Source: Pseudoalteromonas ostreae (GTDB taxonomy: Bacteria; Pseudomonadota; Gammaproteobacteria; Enterobacterales; Alteromonadaceae). From it: a stretch of 64,000 bases of DNA. This document shows, piece by piece, positions 29,558 to 38,017 of this stretch (position 1 is the stretch's first letter; each line of letters starts with the position of its first letter). The notes under the pieces are model-generated. The model did not search any database. It was not told where the DNA came from and saw only the letters and a list, made by a program, of their open reading frames with translations. A program made the translations under genes and the position numbers. The stretch covers positions 62,001 to 126,000 of the forward strand of contig NZ_JAGPYN010000010.1 in the NCBI RefSeq assembly GCF_018069805.1, given 5' to 3'.

Positions 29558-30378
29558 GCAAGATTAAGACCCTGATTGTCGATGATGAACCATTAGCCCG
29601 TAGAGGGTTAGCTGTAAGGTTGGCGGAATTTGATGATATCGAAGTCATTAAACTATGTAACTCTGGTCAAGAGGCAATCGATGCATGCCAAGCAGGTAAA
29701 ATAGATTTAGTTTTTTTAGATATTCAAATGCCTGGAATGAATGGATTTGAGGTTGCCCGAGCACTTAGTGAAAGTGTCAGAGCCTTACCTGCTATTGTAT
29801 TCGTAACCGCATTTGATCAGTTCGCAGTCAAAGCATTTGAGATCCATGCTTTAGATTATATCCTTAAACCAGTCGACGACAACAGACTAAAACAGGCGGT
29901 AGAAAAAGTGCATACCTACTTAAAGACGCAACAAGACAACGCCCATAAAAAGAAATTGGCGAGTTTTGTAGCTGGAATTACTGGTAATAATTGTGAAGAG
30001 ATTTTGAAAAAACTGGCAACAGGCGATACATTAACAGATCGCCGCTACCCAGAATCTTTAGCGGTGAAAGAGCAGGGTGAAATAATTCGTGTACCTGTAG
30101 CGACAATTCAATGGGTTGATGCCGCAGGTGACTATATGTGTTTACATTGTCAAGATGGCCAAACGCATATCTTACGAAAAACCATGAAAGAACTAGAGCA
30201 AGAGCTTGATCCACAGCTATTTGTTCGTGTCCACCGTAGTGCGATTGTAAATACTAAGCAAATTAGCAAGCTTGTTACTCAGGTAAGCGGTGAGTATTTA
30301 TTAGTGCTTGATAACGGTCAAGAGTTAAAAGTAAGTCGCAGCTATCGCGATAAGGTTAAAGCTGCATTAGCAAATTAA
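29554..30378 (+). CDS. LytTR-family response regulator
   Basis: A 274-residue regulator with an N-terminal receiver domain (phosphoacceptor D56 in FLDIQMPGMNG, acidic pocket VDDEP, Lys in YILKPVDD) and a C-terminal LytTR DNA-binding domain (about 165-270, with FVRVHRSAIVNTKQI). It forms a translationally coupled pair with the kinase before it. LytTR regulators bind paired direct repeats in promoters; no obvious target is next door, and the neighbouring thioesterase gene is convergent. Confidence 0.9.
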   Translation: MSKIKTLIVDDEPLARRGLAVRLAEFDDIEVIKLCNSGQEAIDACQAGKIDLVFLDIQMPGMNGFEVARALSESVRALPAIVFVTAFDQFAVKAFEIHALDYILKPVDDNRLKQAVEKVHTYLKTQQDNAHKKKLASFVAGITGNNCEEILKKLATGDTLTDRRYPESLAVKEQGEIIRVPVATIQWVDAAGDYMCLHCQDGQTHILRKTMKELEQELDPQLFVRVHRSAIVNTKQISKLVTQVSGEYLLVLDNGQELKVSRSYRDKVKAALAN

Positions 30379-30439
30379 GCGTTTGCAACAGATTCAGGAT
30401 AACTGCTATTAATTAGTGTATTTTTGATTTGATAGCAAA

Positions 30440-30463
30440 TTGACGAGTTGTGCTACTCGTCAA
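30440..30463. terminator. Hairpin between convergent regulator and thioesterase genes
   Basis: Perfect 9-bp stem (TTGACGAGT with ACTCGTCAA) and a 6-nt loop. No strong T-run on the plus side; on the minus side the stem is followed by TGCTATCAAATC. It probably acts as a weak bidirectional terminator. Confidence 0.5.
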
Positions 30464-30511
30464 ACTGACATTTATAAATAAGAGCCTTTTAAACCTTTAA
30501 CAGACTTTCGC

Positions 30512-31291
30512 TTAGCCAACATGTGTTAATGTTTTATCTATGAATATTTCTTGAATAAGATCACACACAGCATTGCCAACAATTTCATTATGGCTATCTA
30601 TAAAAAAGTGATCGCCATTAAACTTTTTGAATGTCAATTGACCACTGAAGAAGTGCTGCCATGCTAGTTGCTCTTGCTCTGAGATCTCATCATCTAGGCC
30701 CATAAATACAGTTACATTACAAGGAAGTTGTTCTGAGCCGTTGTAACAATAAGTATCAGCGAGTTTAAAGTCAGCACGCAAAACAGGTATAAAGAGGGTC
30801 ATTAACTCTTCGTTTTCTAAAACTTCTGGTGGTGTACCATTAAGGTTTCTTAATTTTTTTATAAAGTCAGTATCGCTTAACGAGTGGGTGTTTTCTGCAC
30901 TTCTGTCTTTACCTGGGTTTGCACTGCCTGAGGCAATAAAATGACAAGGGCCTTGGACGCCAGACTTTTTCAGTTTGCGGTACACTTCAAAAGCGACTCT
31001 GGCGCCTAAACTGTGACCAAAAAATATAGTCTCATGGCTCAGATGAGGACTTAATTCGTTAAGCAATGTATCTGTTAACGTATCCATACAATCTGCTGAC
31101 GCCTCACTAAATCGGCTTCCACGGCCAGGCATTGCGATCATTATTAACTCGACGTAGTCAGGTAGAATCTTAACCCAATTGCTAAATGATCTGGTACTGC
31201 CACCTGCATAGGGAAAGCAAATTAACTTTACGTGTGCATTAACGTTGGGTTTTGGGATATATAACCACGGACTTTTTGATAAGTAATTCAT
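30512..31291 (-). CDS. Stand-alone type II thioesterase (GrsT-like alpha/beta hydrolase)
   Basis: A 259-residue alpha/beta hydrolase of the thioesterase family that edits misloaded carrier proteins in non-ribosomal peptide or polyketide synthesis. Motifs are LICFPYAGGSTRSFSNWV (oxyanion-hole region), the nucleophile elbow FFGHSLGAR and the late GDHFFI holding the catalytic His. ATG chosen because AAGGA lies eight bases before it; the frame upstream gives a low-complexity tail with no support. No synthetase gene is in the window, so its partner must lie elsewhere, or it acts on another thioester. The 265-bp leader after pykA suggests its own promoter. Confidence 0.85.
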   Translation of the reverse strand: MNYLSKSPWLYIPKPNVNAHVKLICFPYAGGSTRSFSNWVKILPDYVELIMIAMPGRGSRFSEASADCMDTLTDTLLNELSPHLSHETIFFGHSLGARVAFEVYRKLKKSGVQGPCHFIASGSANPGKDRSAENTHSLSDTDFIKKLRNLNGTPPEVLENEELMTLFIPVLRADFKLADTYCYNGSEQLPCNVTVFMGLDDEISEQEQLAWQHFFSGQLTFKKFNGDHFFIDSHNEIVGNAVCDLIQEIFIDKTLTHVG

Positions 31292-31453
31292 TTTAATATC
31301 CTTTTTCGAATTATTGGGTTTTAAAATATGTTTATAGTCTATCGTGTTATCGAAAAAAAAGAAATCTATTGTGAGTTTTGGTTGGATGGATTCTTTGCTA
31401 ATATTGTAAGTAGACATGGTGACAAATCAACTTATGATATTCGAGTGATCACG

Positions 31454-31468
31454 CCCCTTGGGACGGGG
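31454..31468. other. GC-rich hairpin in the AT-rich thioesterase upstream region
   Basis: CCCC and GGGG arms enclose TTGGGAC, giving a short GC hairpin within AT-rich DNA between pykA and the thioesterase gene. It could be an operator, a second pykA terminator or a leader hairpin. The rest of this gap shows nothing clear. Confidence 0.35.
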
Positions 31469-31514
31469 TTTAATCTATTTACTTGTAGATTATTCCTCTG
31501 GAAGTTGAATGATA

Positions 31515-31547
31515 AAAGGAGAGAGGGCAACAGGAAATGTTACCCTC
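31515..31547 (-). terminator. Putative terminator of pykA
   Basis: On the minus strand GAGGGTAAC and GTTGCCCTC form a 9-bp stem with one T-G pair and a 7-nt loop, followed by TCTCCTTTTATC. It starts 9 bp after the pykA stop. The T-run is short and interrupted. Confidence 0.6.
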
Positions 31548-31555
31548 GTCAACGA

Positions 31556-32989
31556 TTATACAGTGACAATCTTCATGGTGTTGGTTGCACCAACCGTTTC
31601 CATAGCATCACCGTGAGTAATAATAACGGTATCACCAGATTGTAATGAACCTGCTGCAACTAAAGTGTTAAGAGCATCTTTTACCATGCTCTCTTTTTCA
31701 CATTGTGTTGAGTCAAAGAATACCGGGTAAACACCACGATATAAGGCTGTTTGACCAAGCGTACTGGCATGACGAGACAATGAATAAATAGGTAAACCGG
31801 AACTAATGCGTGACATTAATTTTGCTGTGCTACCTGATTCAGTTAAAGTAATAATCGCTTTTACTGAATCTAAATGGTTTGCCGCATACATAGCTGACAA
31901 TGCAATTGATTCAGCGTTTGATGAAAAACGGCTGTCTAAGCGATGTTTAGAAACGTGAGTTTCTTTTTGTGATTCTGCCCCTAAACAAACGCGCGCCATT
32001 GTTGCCACCGTTTCTTCTGGATAATCGCCAGTCGCTGTTTCAGCCGATAGCATTACTGCGTCAGTACCATCAAGTACAGCATTAGCAACATCCATAACTT
32101 CGGCACGGGTTGGCATTGGGTTATCGATCATTGATTCCATCATTTGTGTTGCTGTGATCACGGTACGATTAAGTGAGCGAGCGCGACGAATAATGAGTTT
32201 TTGTTTACCCATTAAGGCAGCATCACCAATTTCAACACCTAAATCACCACGAGCAACCATCACCGCATCTGAGGCAAGGATAATATCATCAACTGCTTCC
32301 ACCGTTTCAACGGCTTCAGCACGCTCAATTTTAGCTAAAAGCTGTGCTTTAGAGCCTGCCGCTTCAGCTAGTGAACGCACATAACGCATATCGTCGCCAC
32401 TGCGTGGGAACGATACTGCGATATAATCAACATCAATTTCTGCTGCAGTTAATAAATCTTCTTTATCTTTATCAGTGAAGGCTGGAGCAGTTAAACCACC
32501 ACCTAAGCGGTTGATGCCTTTATTGTTAGATAACACGCCACCAACAGTTACTGTGGTATGCACTAAATGGCCTTCAACATTTACTACTGTTAATTGAATT
32601 AAACCATCGTTTAAAAGCAGTAAGTCACCAGGGGCAACATCTTGTGGTAATTCTTTATAATCGATACCTACGGCGTTGATATCGCCTAGGCCTTTTTCCA
32701 TTTTTGCATCAAGAATAAATTTTGCACCAACAGATAGCGTTACTTTGCCATCTTTAAATGTCGATACACGAATTTTGGGGCCTTGTAAGTCAGCTAAAAT
32801 AGCAATGTGCTTGCTTAGTTTTTTGGCAATGTCACGCACAGCTTGAGCGCGATCTTTATGATCTTGTGCAATCCCGTGTGAGAAGTTTAAGCGCACTACG
32901 TTTGCACCGGCACGAATTATTTTTTCTAAATTGTTATCTCGATCGGTTGCAGGTCCAAGGGTCGCGACTATTTTTGTGCGTCTAAGCAT
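31556..32989 (-). CDS. pykA: Pyruvate kinase II
   Basis: Last step of glycolysis: phosphoenolpyruvate plus ADP to pyruvate plus ATP. The 477-residue protein opens [20 protein letters not shown], close to E. coli PykA (480 residues), and contains the substrate and Mg-binding region [11 protein letters not shown] and the conserved [20 protein letters not shown]. The ATG follows AGGAGA at good spacing; the in-frame TTG just before it is not needed. The gene is divergent from gnd across a 400-bp control region. Confidence 0.96.
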   Translation of the reverse strand: MLRRTKIVATLGPATDRDNNLEKIIRAGANVVRLNFSHGIAQDHKDRAQAVRDIAKKLSKHIAILADLQGPKIRVSTFKDGKVTLSVGAKFILDAKMEKGLGDINAVGIDYKELPQDVAPGDLLLLNDGLIQLTVVNVEGHLVHTTVTVGGVLSNNKGINRLGGGLTAPAFTDKDKEDLLTAAEIDVDYIAVSFPRSGDDMRYVRSLAEAAGSKAQLLAKIERAEAVETVEAVDDIILASDAVMVARGDLGVEIGDAALMGKQKLIIRRARSLNRTVITATQMMESMIDNPMPTRAEVMDVANAVLDGTDAVMLSAETATGDYPEETVATMARVCLGAESQKETHVSKHRLDSRFSSNAESIALSAMYAANHLDSVKAIITLTESGSTAKLMSRISSGLPIYSLSRHASTLGQTALYRGVYPVFFDSTQCEKESMVKDALNTLVAAGSLQSGDTVIITHGDAMETVGATNTMKIVTV

Positions 32990-33391
32990 CAAATTCTCCT
33001 GTAGGCTTATTAAATTGTAAGCAGGTTGACGGTTTTTCGTTATTAATAGGTGCCATTTTAACTAACACGCATAATACAGTTTACAGGCAGCTAATAGATT
33101 GTTGAAAGTAATGTAATTTACCATGCTGCCATTATTTTATACAAAAAAATTATAACTTCATTATGACACCGGTGTCAGTTTTCGTCAATGCTCGACCCAG
33201 TAATCCATATCAGGAAAATTTATCGCCCGAGGGAACGGTTGTTTGATATAATCACTGTATCTTGCGTGTTTGTCTTGCGCAAAGCGTTGTATCTGTTGTC
33301 TAGGCTCGCATTTTTACGTGGCTTGGGTATATAATGCGCGCGGTATTATTTTCATTTACTAACCAATAGTTGTTACCGAGGAGGACACTAA
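32990..33391. promoter_or_regulatory. Divergent pykA/gnd control region
   Basis: About 400 bp without a gene. It holds a perfect 14-bp palindrome listed separately, a TATAAT at 33330-33335 that could be the gnd -10 element (no good -35 at 17 bp), and GTAATGTAATTTAC near 33108-33121, which is only a partial match to the HexR consensus. HexR controls pyruvate kinase genes in many gammaproteobacteria, but this match is imperfect. A GAGGAG ribosome-binding site precedes gnd. Confidence 0.5.
33164..33177. promoter_or_regulatory. Perfect 14-bp palindrome TGACACCGGTGTCA, likely LacI/GntR-type operator
   Basis: Fully symmetric sequence with a central CG, the shape typical of LacI-family operators that control sugar catabolism. 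It lies between pykA (Entner-Doudoroff/glycolysis exit) and gnd (pentose phosphate pathway), 187 bp from the pykA start and 214 bp from the gnd start, so it could control either. The regulator is not in the window. Confidence 0.6.
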
Positions 33392-34765
33392 ATGCAAGTT
33401 GCATTAGTCGGGTTAGGCGTTATGGGTAAAAATCTTGCTCTGAACTTGATAGAACAGGGTATGACGCTAGTAGCTTATGATAAAAACCCAGACGCGGGCG
33501 AAGAGCTATTAAGCTGTGCTAAATTACAAGGCATGGCAGATCGTCTGCACATTGTGTCTGATTTAGGTGATATGGTAAAACGGCTTACGCCGCCTCGCTC
33601 AGTTTTGTTATTAGTACCAGCAGGTGAGTTAGTTGATAAAGTGTGTAACGAATTAGTTGAAGCGGGCGTTGATTGCGACGACATTATTGTTGATTGCGGC
33701 AATAGTAATTATAAAGACGGCATATCGCGTAAACTTAAATATCAAAATAAATTTGAATTTGCCACTATGGGCATTTCTGGCGGTGCCGAAGGCGCGCGTC
33801 ATGGTCCTGCGATGATGGCAAGTGGTTCAGAAGGTGGCTGGGAGCGTGTCGAGCCATGGTTTGAAAAAGTAGCGGCAAGCTACAAAGGCGAATCGTGTTT
33901 TGCCCGTGTTGGTCAATCAGCCAGTGGTCACTTTGTAAAAATGGTACACAATGGTATTGAATACGCGTTAATGCAACTAATTGCTGAAATGTATCAATTA
34001 CTGCGTTTAGGTACAAACCGTACACCACATGAAGTTGCAGAGATTTTTAATCAATGGTCTGAAGGCGCACTCAATAGCTATTTATTATCTATCTCAAGTC
34101 ATATTTTATCGTTAGAAACCGATGCGGGTGAAGCGTTAGTTGATTTGATTGATAATAAAGTAGGCGCTAAAGGCACGGGTTTGTGGACGGCACAAAATGC
34201 ATTAGAGCTGGGTATCGCCGTTCCTTCATTGGTTGCAGCTGTGCAAGCGCGTCACTTAACCAATACGGGTGACACACATGCAGCGAAAGAAATGACGTAT
34301 GCAGCTAAATCAACTTCACAGGTTGAATTAGATTTAGATGAACTTAAAGATGCCTTCTTGTTTGCAAGTTTACTGGCTTATCGTCAAGGTCTTGCGCTGA
34401 TAAAAGGTGCATCACGAGCACATCAATGGAAAGTCGATTTATCTAAAACACTGCAAACATGGCGTGCTGGTTGTATTATCCGCGCTGATTACTTAGATAA
34501 TATCGCTGAAGGTGTTGAGTTTATCGACACTTTAGAAAAAGAGTCATTAGCGCTGCGTAAAATAACAGGTCAAGCAATGATGACTGGATTAGCATTTCCG
34601 GTACTTAGCTCAACGCAAACGTATTTTGCGACGTTGACGACACCAAGCAATGGTCATTTAGTACAAGCACAGCGAGATTATTTTGGTGAGCATGGCATTA
34701 AAACTCATAGTGGTGAAGTTTGCCATTTAACTGATTTAGTAGAGATTGACGCGAAAGTACGTTAA
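33392..34765 (+). CDS. gnd: 6-phosphogluconate dehydrogenase (decarboxylating)
   Basis: Pentose phosphate pathway enzyme: 6-phosphogluconate plus NADP to ribulose 5-phosphate, CO2 and NADPH. The 457 residues include the Rossmann loop VGLGVMGKNLALNLIEQGM, the substrate-binding GISGGAEGARHGPAMMASG, the catalytic lysine in GHFVKMVHNGIEYALMQL, and the C-terminal AQRDYFGEHGIKTH. It is about ten residues shorter than E. coli Gnd, mostly by small gaps. A GAGGAG ribosome-binding site precedes the ATG. Confidence 0.94.
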   Translation: MQVALVGLGVMGKNLALNLIEQGMTLVAYDKNPDAGEELLSCAKLQGMADRLHIVSDLGDMVKRLTPPRSVLLLVPAGELVDKVCNELVEAGVDCDDIIVDCGNSNYKDGISRKLKYQNKFEFATMGISGGAEGARHGPAMMASGSEGGWERVEPWFEKVAASYKGESCFARVGQSASGHFVKMVHNGIEYALMQLIAEMYQLLRLGTNRTPHEVAEIFNQWSEGALNSYLLSISSHILSLETDAGEALVDLIDNKVGAKGTGLWTAQNALELGIAVPSLVAAVQARHLTNTGDTHAAKEMTYAAKSTSQVELDLDELKDAFLFASLLAYRQGLALIKGASRAHQWKVDLSKTLQTWRAGCIIRADYLDNIAEGVEFIDTLEKESLALRKITGQAMMTGLAFPVLSSTQTYFATLTTPSNGHLVQAQRDYFGEHGIKTHSGEVCHLTDLVEIDAKVR

Positions 34766-34785
34766 TTAGACCACTAGGTTTAAAT

Positions 34786-34815
34786 GAAAGGCACGCTATT
34801 TAGTGTGCCTTTTTA
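34786..34815 (+). terminator. Rho-independent terminator of gnd
   Basis: GGCACGC pairs with GTGTGCC (one G-T pair) around a 6-nt loop and is followed by TTTTT. It begins about 25 bp after the gnd stop. Confidence 0.85.
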
Positions 34816-34839
34816 GTTTAAAAGTTGCCAGAGTTCAGC

Positions 34840-35850
34840 TTATCTACTTAACTCACCACGCAAGTTGTCTTGCATTAAATGGCGAATAGTTTCAATTTCA
34901 AGCTTTTGGCTAAATAAATAATGTAATTTAGTTAAGCATGCCTCTAAGGTCATATCGTAACCGCTGATCACACCAATGTTAAGTAATGCGTTACCAGTTG
35001 CATAGCCGCCCATATTTACATGCCCTTTTAAGCACTGGGTTAAATTAACGATCACCATACCGCGCTTACTTGCGCTGGAGAGGATCTCTAAAAAGTCTGG
35101 ATCTTGTGGTGCATTGCCCACACCAAAGCTCAATAATACGAGGGCTTTGATATTGTCGTTTACCAAGCTTTTAACTACAGCATGACTGATCCCTGGATAC
35201 AAGTATAAAACACCAATAGGTTGCGGCGTGATGTTGGTGACTTGTAGCTCATTTTCAACATACGGGCTCAATTGGCCTTTTAATAATTGAATATTAATTC
35301 CTGACAGTGCTAATGGGTCTAGATTAGGGGATGCAAAGGCATCAAAGCCATCGGCATGTGCTTTTGTCGCACGATTGCCGCGAAATAATTGATTATTAAA
35401 AAATAAACTGACTTCAGCAATTGGATAATTAGCCGCTAAATACATCGCATTAAGTAAATTCACTTGGCCATCAGAGCGCAATTGCGACAGTGGAATTTGC
35501 GAGCCTGTCACTATCACTGGCTTTGTTAAGTTTTCAAACATAAAGGACAAAGCCGATGCGGTATACGCCATGGTATCAGTGCCATGAAGCACGACAAAGC
35601 CATCATAATCTTGGTATTTACTTTTTATATCGTCAGCAATTAGTTGCCAATGAGCAGGGGACATGTCTGACGAATCAATCAGCGGGCAATACTCATGAAT
35701 ATCGAATAAGGGCATTTCATCACGATTAAACTCTGCATTGTTTTCTACGGTTTGTGTTAAAAAACCTTCAGCGGGAATATAGCCTCGACTCGATTTTTTC
35801 ATCCCAATCGTACCGCCAGTGTATGCGATATAAATACGTTTACGTTTCAT
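34840..35850 (-). CDS. ansA: Type I L-asparaginase (cytoplasmic)
   Basis: Hydrolyses L-asparagine to aspartate and ammonia in the cytoplasm. The 336-residue protein aligns by eye with E. coli AnsA (338): it opens with IYIAYTGGTIGMKKSSRGYI, holding the first catalytic Thr, and continues with DGFVVLHGTDTMAYTASALS, holding the second Thr-Asp pair, and GSQIPLSQLRSDGQVNLLNA. No signal peptide, which separates it from the periplasmic type II enzyme. The start codon directly follows the T-run of the sppA terminator, leaving no Shine-Dalgarno sequence. Confidence 0.94.
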   Translation of the reverse strand: MKRKRIYIAYTGGTIGMKKSSRGYIPAEGFLTQTVENNAEFNRDEMPLFDIHEYCPLIDSSDMSPAHWQLIADDIKSKYQDYDGFVVLHGTDTMAYTASALSFMFENLTKPVIVTGSQIPLSQLRSDGQVNLLNAMYLAANYPIAEVSLFFNNQLFRGNRATKAHADGFDAFASPNLDPLALSGINIQLLKGQLSPYVENELQVTNITPQPIGVLYLYPGISHAVVKSLVNDNIKALVLLSFGVGNAPQDPDFLEILSSASKRGMVIVNLTQCLKGHVNMGGYATGNALLNIGVISGYDMTLEACLTKLHYLFSQKLEIETIRHLMQDNLRGELSR

Positions 35851-35851
35851 A

Positions 35852-35880
35852 AAAAAAGCCCAGTAAAAAAACTGGGCTTA
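35852..35880 (-). terminator. Rho-independent terminator of sppA, abutting the ansA start
   Basis: On the minus strand GCCCAG and CTGGGC form a stem around an all-T/A loop, followed by seven T's that end at the ansA ATG. It lies between sppA and ansA and looks strong, so ansA expression needs read-through, an internal promoter or hairpin opening. Confidence 0.85.
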
Positions 35881-35933
35881 GTATAACGGTTAGTTGCTGT
35901 GATTACAGCCTGCGATTAAAGCCTATACACTAC

Positions 35934-37799
35934 TTATTGTGAAATATTACACACTAAACAACGTGCGTAAATGCCTTGCGGATCGTTGTAATCTTTTAGA
36001 CCTTCAACCTCAGTTGTTAATTGCTTAACTAAACCATTGATAGATGCTTGGTTTGAGAGTGCATTTTGTAGCGTACTTTGTGAGCCAATCAGCGATCTAA
36101 TCGATGCATTTCCAAAAATATCCTGGATTAATTTCTCTTCCGCCGATAGACTCTGTTTTATGGTTTTAACTTCATAAAAATCAAGCTTAGCCAGTTCCGC
36201 TGCCGCTTTGATAGCGTCTTGCTTATTGCCTAATTTGTCAACTAAGCCAAGCTCTTGCGCTTGACTTGCAATCCAAACACGGCCTTGTGCTATACTGTCA
36301 ACTTGCTCAGGGGTCATGTTTCGCGCTTCACCAACAACTTCTAAGAAACGTTGATAAGCATCTTCAACACTTAGTTGAATGACCTGCGCCATTTTTTCAT
36401 TAAGGGGGCGAGCGATTGATAGGCCTGCCATTTCAGTTGTGGCAACGCCATCTGAATAAACACCTAATTTAGCCATAGTATTTTCAAAGGTCATAAAGTT
36501 ACCAAATACACCAATTGAACCAGTAATGGTGCTAGGTGCGGCCCAAATTTCATTAGCTGCTGAGGCAATCCAATAACCGCCAGAAGCTGCTACTGAGCTC
36601 ATTGAAGCAACCACTGGTTTACCAGCTGCTTTAAGAGCAAGCACTTCAGCACGAATAACTTCAGAGGCAAACATACTGCCACCGCCTGAATCAATACGAA
36701 GTACAACCGCTTTTATTTTATCATCTAAGCGTGCTTTACGAAGTAGTGCGGCTGTAGAGTCACCACCGATTTCACCGGCTTTGCGTTCACCATCAGAAAT
36801 TGTACCGCGAGCAACCACAACAGCGACTTTTTCTGTCATTGGGTTATCAAACTCAAGCGGCGGTTTAACTAATGAGAGATATTCTTTAAATGATACTTGG
36901 TTAAAGGTTTTACCTGTTTCTTCAGTGCCTACTAAGGCAATTAACTCTTGACGCACTTGTTGATTGGTTTTTAAAGAGTCAACCCATTGATGTTCTAATG
37001 CATATTTACCTGAATCACCATTAACTGCTTGCATTTTTGCCAGAAACACGTCCATTGTTTCGTCAAAGTTTGCTTCATCAAATGGGCGCACAGCGGCAAC
37101 GTCTTGTTTGTATTCTTTCCACAATGCACCTAGCCATACATTATTAGCTTCTTTTGCTGCATCTGACATATCGTTACGAATAAACGGTTCAACAGCCGAT
37201 TTAAATGTACCAACACGGAAAATATGCTGAGTGATACCGAGTTTTTCAAGGGCATCTTTAAAATACAATGGGTACATGCCAAAGCCTTGGATCTCTACAC
37301 CGCCATAAGGGTGCATCGATATTTCATCAGCGTGCGCAGCAAGGTAATATTGTGCTTGTGAGTAATAATAACCAGAGGCAATTACTTTTTTACCGCTCGC
37401 TTTAAACCGCTCTAACGCTTGAGTGATTTGTTTTAATTTATTTAAATGCGCGCTAGGCATTTTTTGTAAATCTAGCAAAATCACACTAATGCGTTTATCT
37501 TCAGTGGCTTGATCAATTACTTCGATAATATCATCAAGTAAAATTTCAGCCGGCTCGTCGTTGCTCTGTGTTGCATCATTGATGGCAGCTTCAATTGGAT
37601 CGACGTAAACTTTTTCTTCTACGATTGGACCATTGAGGTTTAGCCTGAGCACCGATGTGTCAGCTACATTGATTTCATTGTCATCGCTTGCGATTGAAAC
37701 AATGAAAAGAATAACGAGTAACACAAATAAAAAATTGAGGACTAAACGACGAGAAAAGTTAATTCCTGCCCACAGTCCTTTAAATAGCTTTGCAATCAA
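35934..37799 (-). CDS. sppA: Signal peptide peptidase SppA, 67 kDa type
   Basis: Inner-membrane serine protease that degrades cleaved signal peptides. The 621-residue protein has one N-terminal membrane anchor (about 17-41) and two tandem SppA domains, as in the E. coli 67-kDa enzyme (618 residues). The catalytic dyad is visible: K200 in FRVGTFKSAVEPF in the first domain and S406 in AASGGYWIAS in the second (E. coli K209 and S409). Transcribed towards ansA with a terminator between. Confidence 0.95.
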   Translation of the reverse strand: MIAKLFKGLWAGINFSRRLVLNFLFVLLVILFIVSIASDDNEINVADTSVLRLNLNGPIVEEKVYVDPIEAAINDATQSNDEPAEILLDDIIEVIDQATEDKRISVILLDLQKMPSAHLNKLKQITQALERFKASGKKVIASGYYYSQAQYYLAAHADEISMHPYGGVEIQGFGMYPLYFKDALEKLGITQHIFRVGTFKSAVEPFIRNDMSDAAKEANNVWLGALWKEYKQDVAAVRPFDEANFDETMDVFLAKMQAVNGDSGKYALEHQWVDSLKTNQQVRQELIALVGTEETGKTFNQVSFKEYLSLVKPPLEFDNPMTEKVAVVVARGTISDGERKAGEIGGDSTAALLRKARLDDKIKAVVLRIDSGGGSMFASEVIRAEVLALKAAGKPVVASMSSVAASGGYWIASAANEIWAAPSTITGSIGVFGNFMTFENTMAKLGVYSDGVATTEMAGLSIARPLNEKMAQVIQLSVEDAYQRFLEVVGEARNMTPEQVDSIAQGRVWIASQAQELGLVDKLGNKQDAIKAAAELAKLDFYEVKTIKQSLSAEEKLIQDIFGNASIRSLIGSQSTLQNALSNQASINGLVKQLTTEVEGLKDYNDPQGIYARCLVCNISQ

Positions 37800-37916
37800 A
37801 ATAAATCCTTAGTCTGGTACAACTTATATCTGTCACCATCTTAGCCCAGAATAAAAATTAATTTAACTGTTAAATCGTAACTAAGTATTTATGAGCAAGG
37901 TTTTAACCGTGAGAAT

Positions 37917-37982
37917 GTGAAAATATTAGCTAATTTATCGCTTTTGTTGCTTATTGCTTGCCAATCGAGCAAAATTGGTTAA
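37917..37982 (+). CDS. Possible 21-residue lipoprotein-like peptide
   Basis: A short frame in the sppA/fadH gap, starting with GTG, encodes MKILANLSLLLLIACQSSKI plus a Gly. It has a Lys, a hydrophobic run and a lipobox LIAC, so it reads like a complete lipoprotein signal peptide with six residues after the Cys. A weak GAG lies before the start. It could be a genuine tiny lipoprotein, a remnant of a lost lipoprotein gene, or chance. Upstream of fadH on the same strand. Confidence 0.35.
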   Translation: MKILANLSLLLLIACQSSKIG

Positions 37983-38017
37983 TGTATAGAGGTTAGACCA
38001 GTTCATTGGGGCAGAGG

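Noticed and set aside
31328..31645. Open frame on the plus strand across the thioesterase leader and the end of pykA
   Set aside because: Antisense to a confirmed gene for much of its length, no ribosome-binding site and no recognisable protein features.
33108..33121. Possible HexR box near pykA (GTAATGTAATTTAC)
   Set aside because: Half-sites have the wrong spacing for the HexR consensus, so I mention it only as a weak resemblance and not as a feature.
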